A DNA stretch of 64,000 nt, taken from positions 372,001-436,000 of the forward strand of contig NZ_RAQI01000003.1 of the NCBI RefSeq assembly GCF_003610465.1, given 5' to 3'. A program made the position numbers and the translations under genes. Shown piece by piece: positions 63,904 through 64,000 of this stretch. Positions within the stretch are counted from its first letter, which is position 1. Each line of letters starts with the position of its first letter. A model generated the notes under the pieces. The model did not search any database. It was not told where the DNA came from and was given only the letters and a program-made list of their open reading frames with translations. The stretch is from Xenorhabdus ehlersii. GTDB lineage: Bacteria > Pseudomonadota > Gammaproteobacteria > Enterobacterales > Enterobacteriaceae.

Positions 63904-64000
63904 ATGAAAAGTTTAGAAGATATAATTCTCTCTCCACCTACATTTCCACAGGCTCATGGAACCGATACCATTAACATACACGATCTGCGTATAATGAATA
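63904..64000 (+). CDS. unidentified protein (partial, 5' end)
   Basis: The first 32 codons of a gene continue past the right edge: MKSLEDIILSPPTFPQAHGT, DTINIHDLRIMN. AAGGAG lies 6 bp before the ATG. There is no signal peptide. I do not recognise the family from this fragment. Confidence 0.7.
   Translation, partial: MKSLEDIILSPPTFPQAHGTDTINIHDLRIMN

Noticed and set aside
1..64000. A CRISPR array
   Set aside because: No regularly spaced direct repeats of 24-37 bp were seen; the repeats present are short regulatory or iteron-type.

Overview
The window is AT-rich enterobacterial chromosome, most likely Photorhabdus or a close relative in the Morganellaceae. The two core blocks keep the Escherichia coli gene order. 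One is fabA-lonH-matP-ompA-sulA-sxy...yccS-helD-mgsA-yccU-hspQ-yccX-tusE-serT. The other is tcyP-ydjM-hxpB-yniB-yniA, followed by yfeABCD and emtA. Genus and species are inferred from gene content and reading style, not from a search.

Layout: 1-5.7 kb is core (envelope, cell division, SOS, competence regulator). From 5.7 to 16.5 kb, between sxy and yccS (which lie next to each other in E. coli), sits a ten-gene minus-strand biosynthetic cluster. It encodes a radical SAM/SPASM enzyme, an ATP-grasp ligase, an MFS exporter, a DegT-type aminotransferase, an unrecognised protein, a P-loop kinase/GNAT fusion, a reduced second DegT-like protein, a GNAT/histidine-phosphatase fusion, a GT-B glycosyltransferase-like protein and a nucleoside 2-deoxyribosyltransferase-like protein. 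The enzyme set recalls the cytosine-nucleoside part of blasticidin-type pathways, so a peptidyl-nucleoside product is the leading hypothesis. From 16.8 to 23.6 kb the sequence is core again, ending in tRNA-Ser(UGA).

From 23.6 to about 35.9 kb there is a P4-like integrative element in the tRNA. It has an integrase, AlpA-type regulators, a BRO-N gene split by an IS5-family element, an Icd-like protein, small island genes, a broken primase and an origin with GGTGAACAG-type iterons. It also carries IS630 and IS1 copies and the stump of a PrrC/RloC-like ATPase. From 35.4 to 52.5 kb is a decayed accessory region: Mu-like fragments (Ner, Mor, gp16), an orphan Pro/Ser-rich protein, broken IS3, IS5, IS701, IS1, IS630, Tn3, IS982 and IS110 elements, a group II intron tail, an intact TacA/TacT-type toxin-antitoxin pair, and a frameshifted MFS exporter beside a TetR gene with two palindromic operators.

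The most striking accessory locus is 45.84-47.70 kb: three secreted proteins, the last with the pertussis-toxin S1/ArtA catalytic pattern. They lie next to a phage tail-fibre-assembly fragment and behind a 70-bp tandemly duplicated promoter/operator. From 52.6 to 64 kb the sequence is core: cystine transport, SOS-linked ydjM, sugar phosphatase, decayed toxin-antitoxin and phage scraps, YniB/YniA, the Fur-boxed Mn/Fe transporter yfeABCD, the lytic transglycosylase emtA, and the start of an unidentified gene at the right edge.
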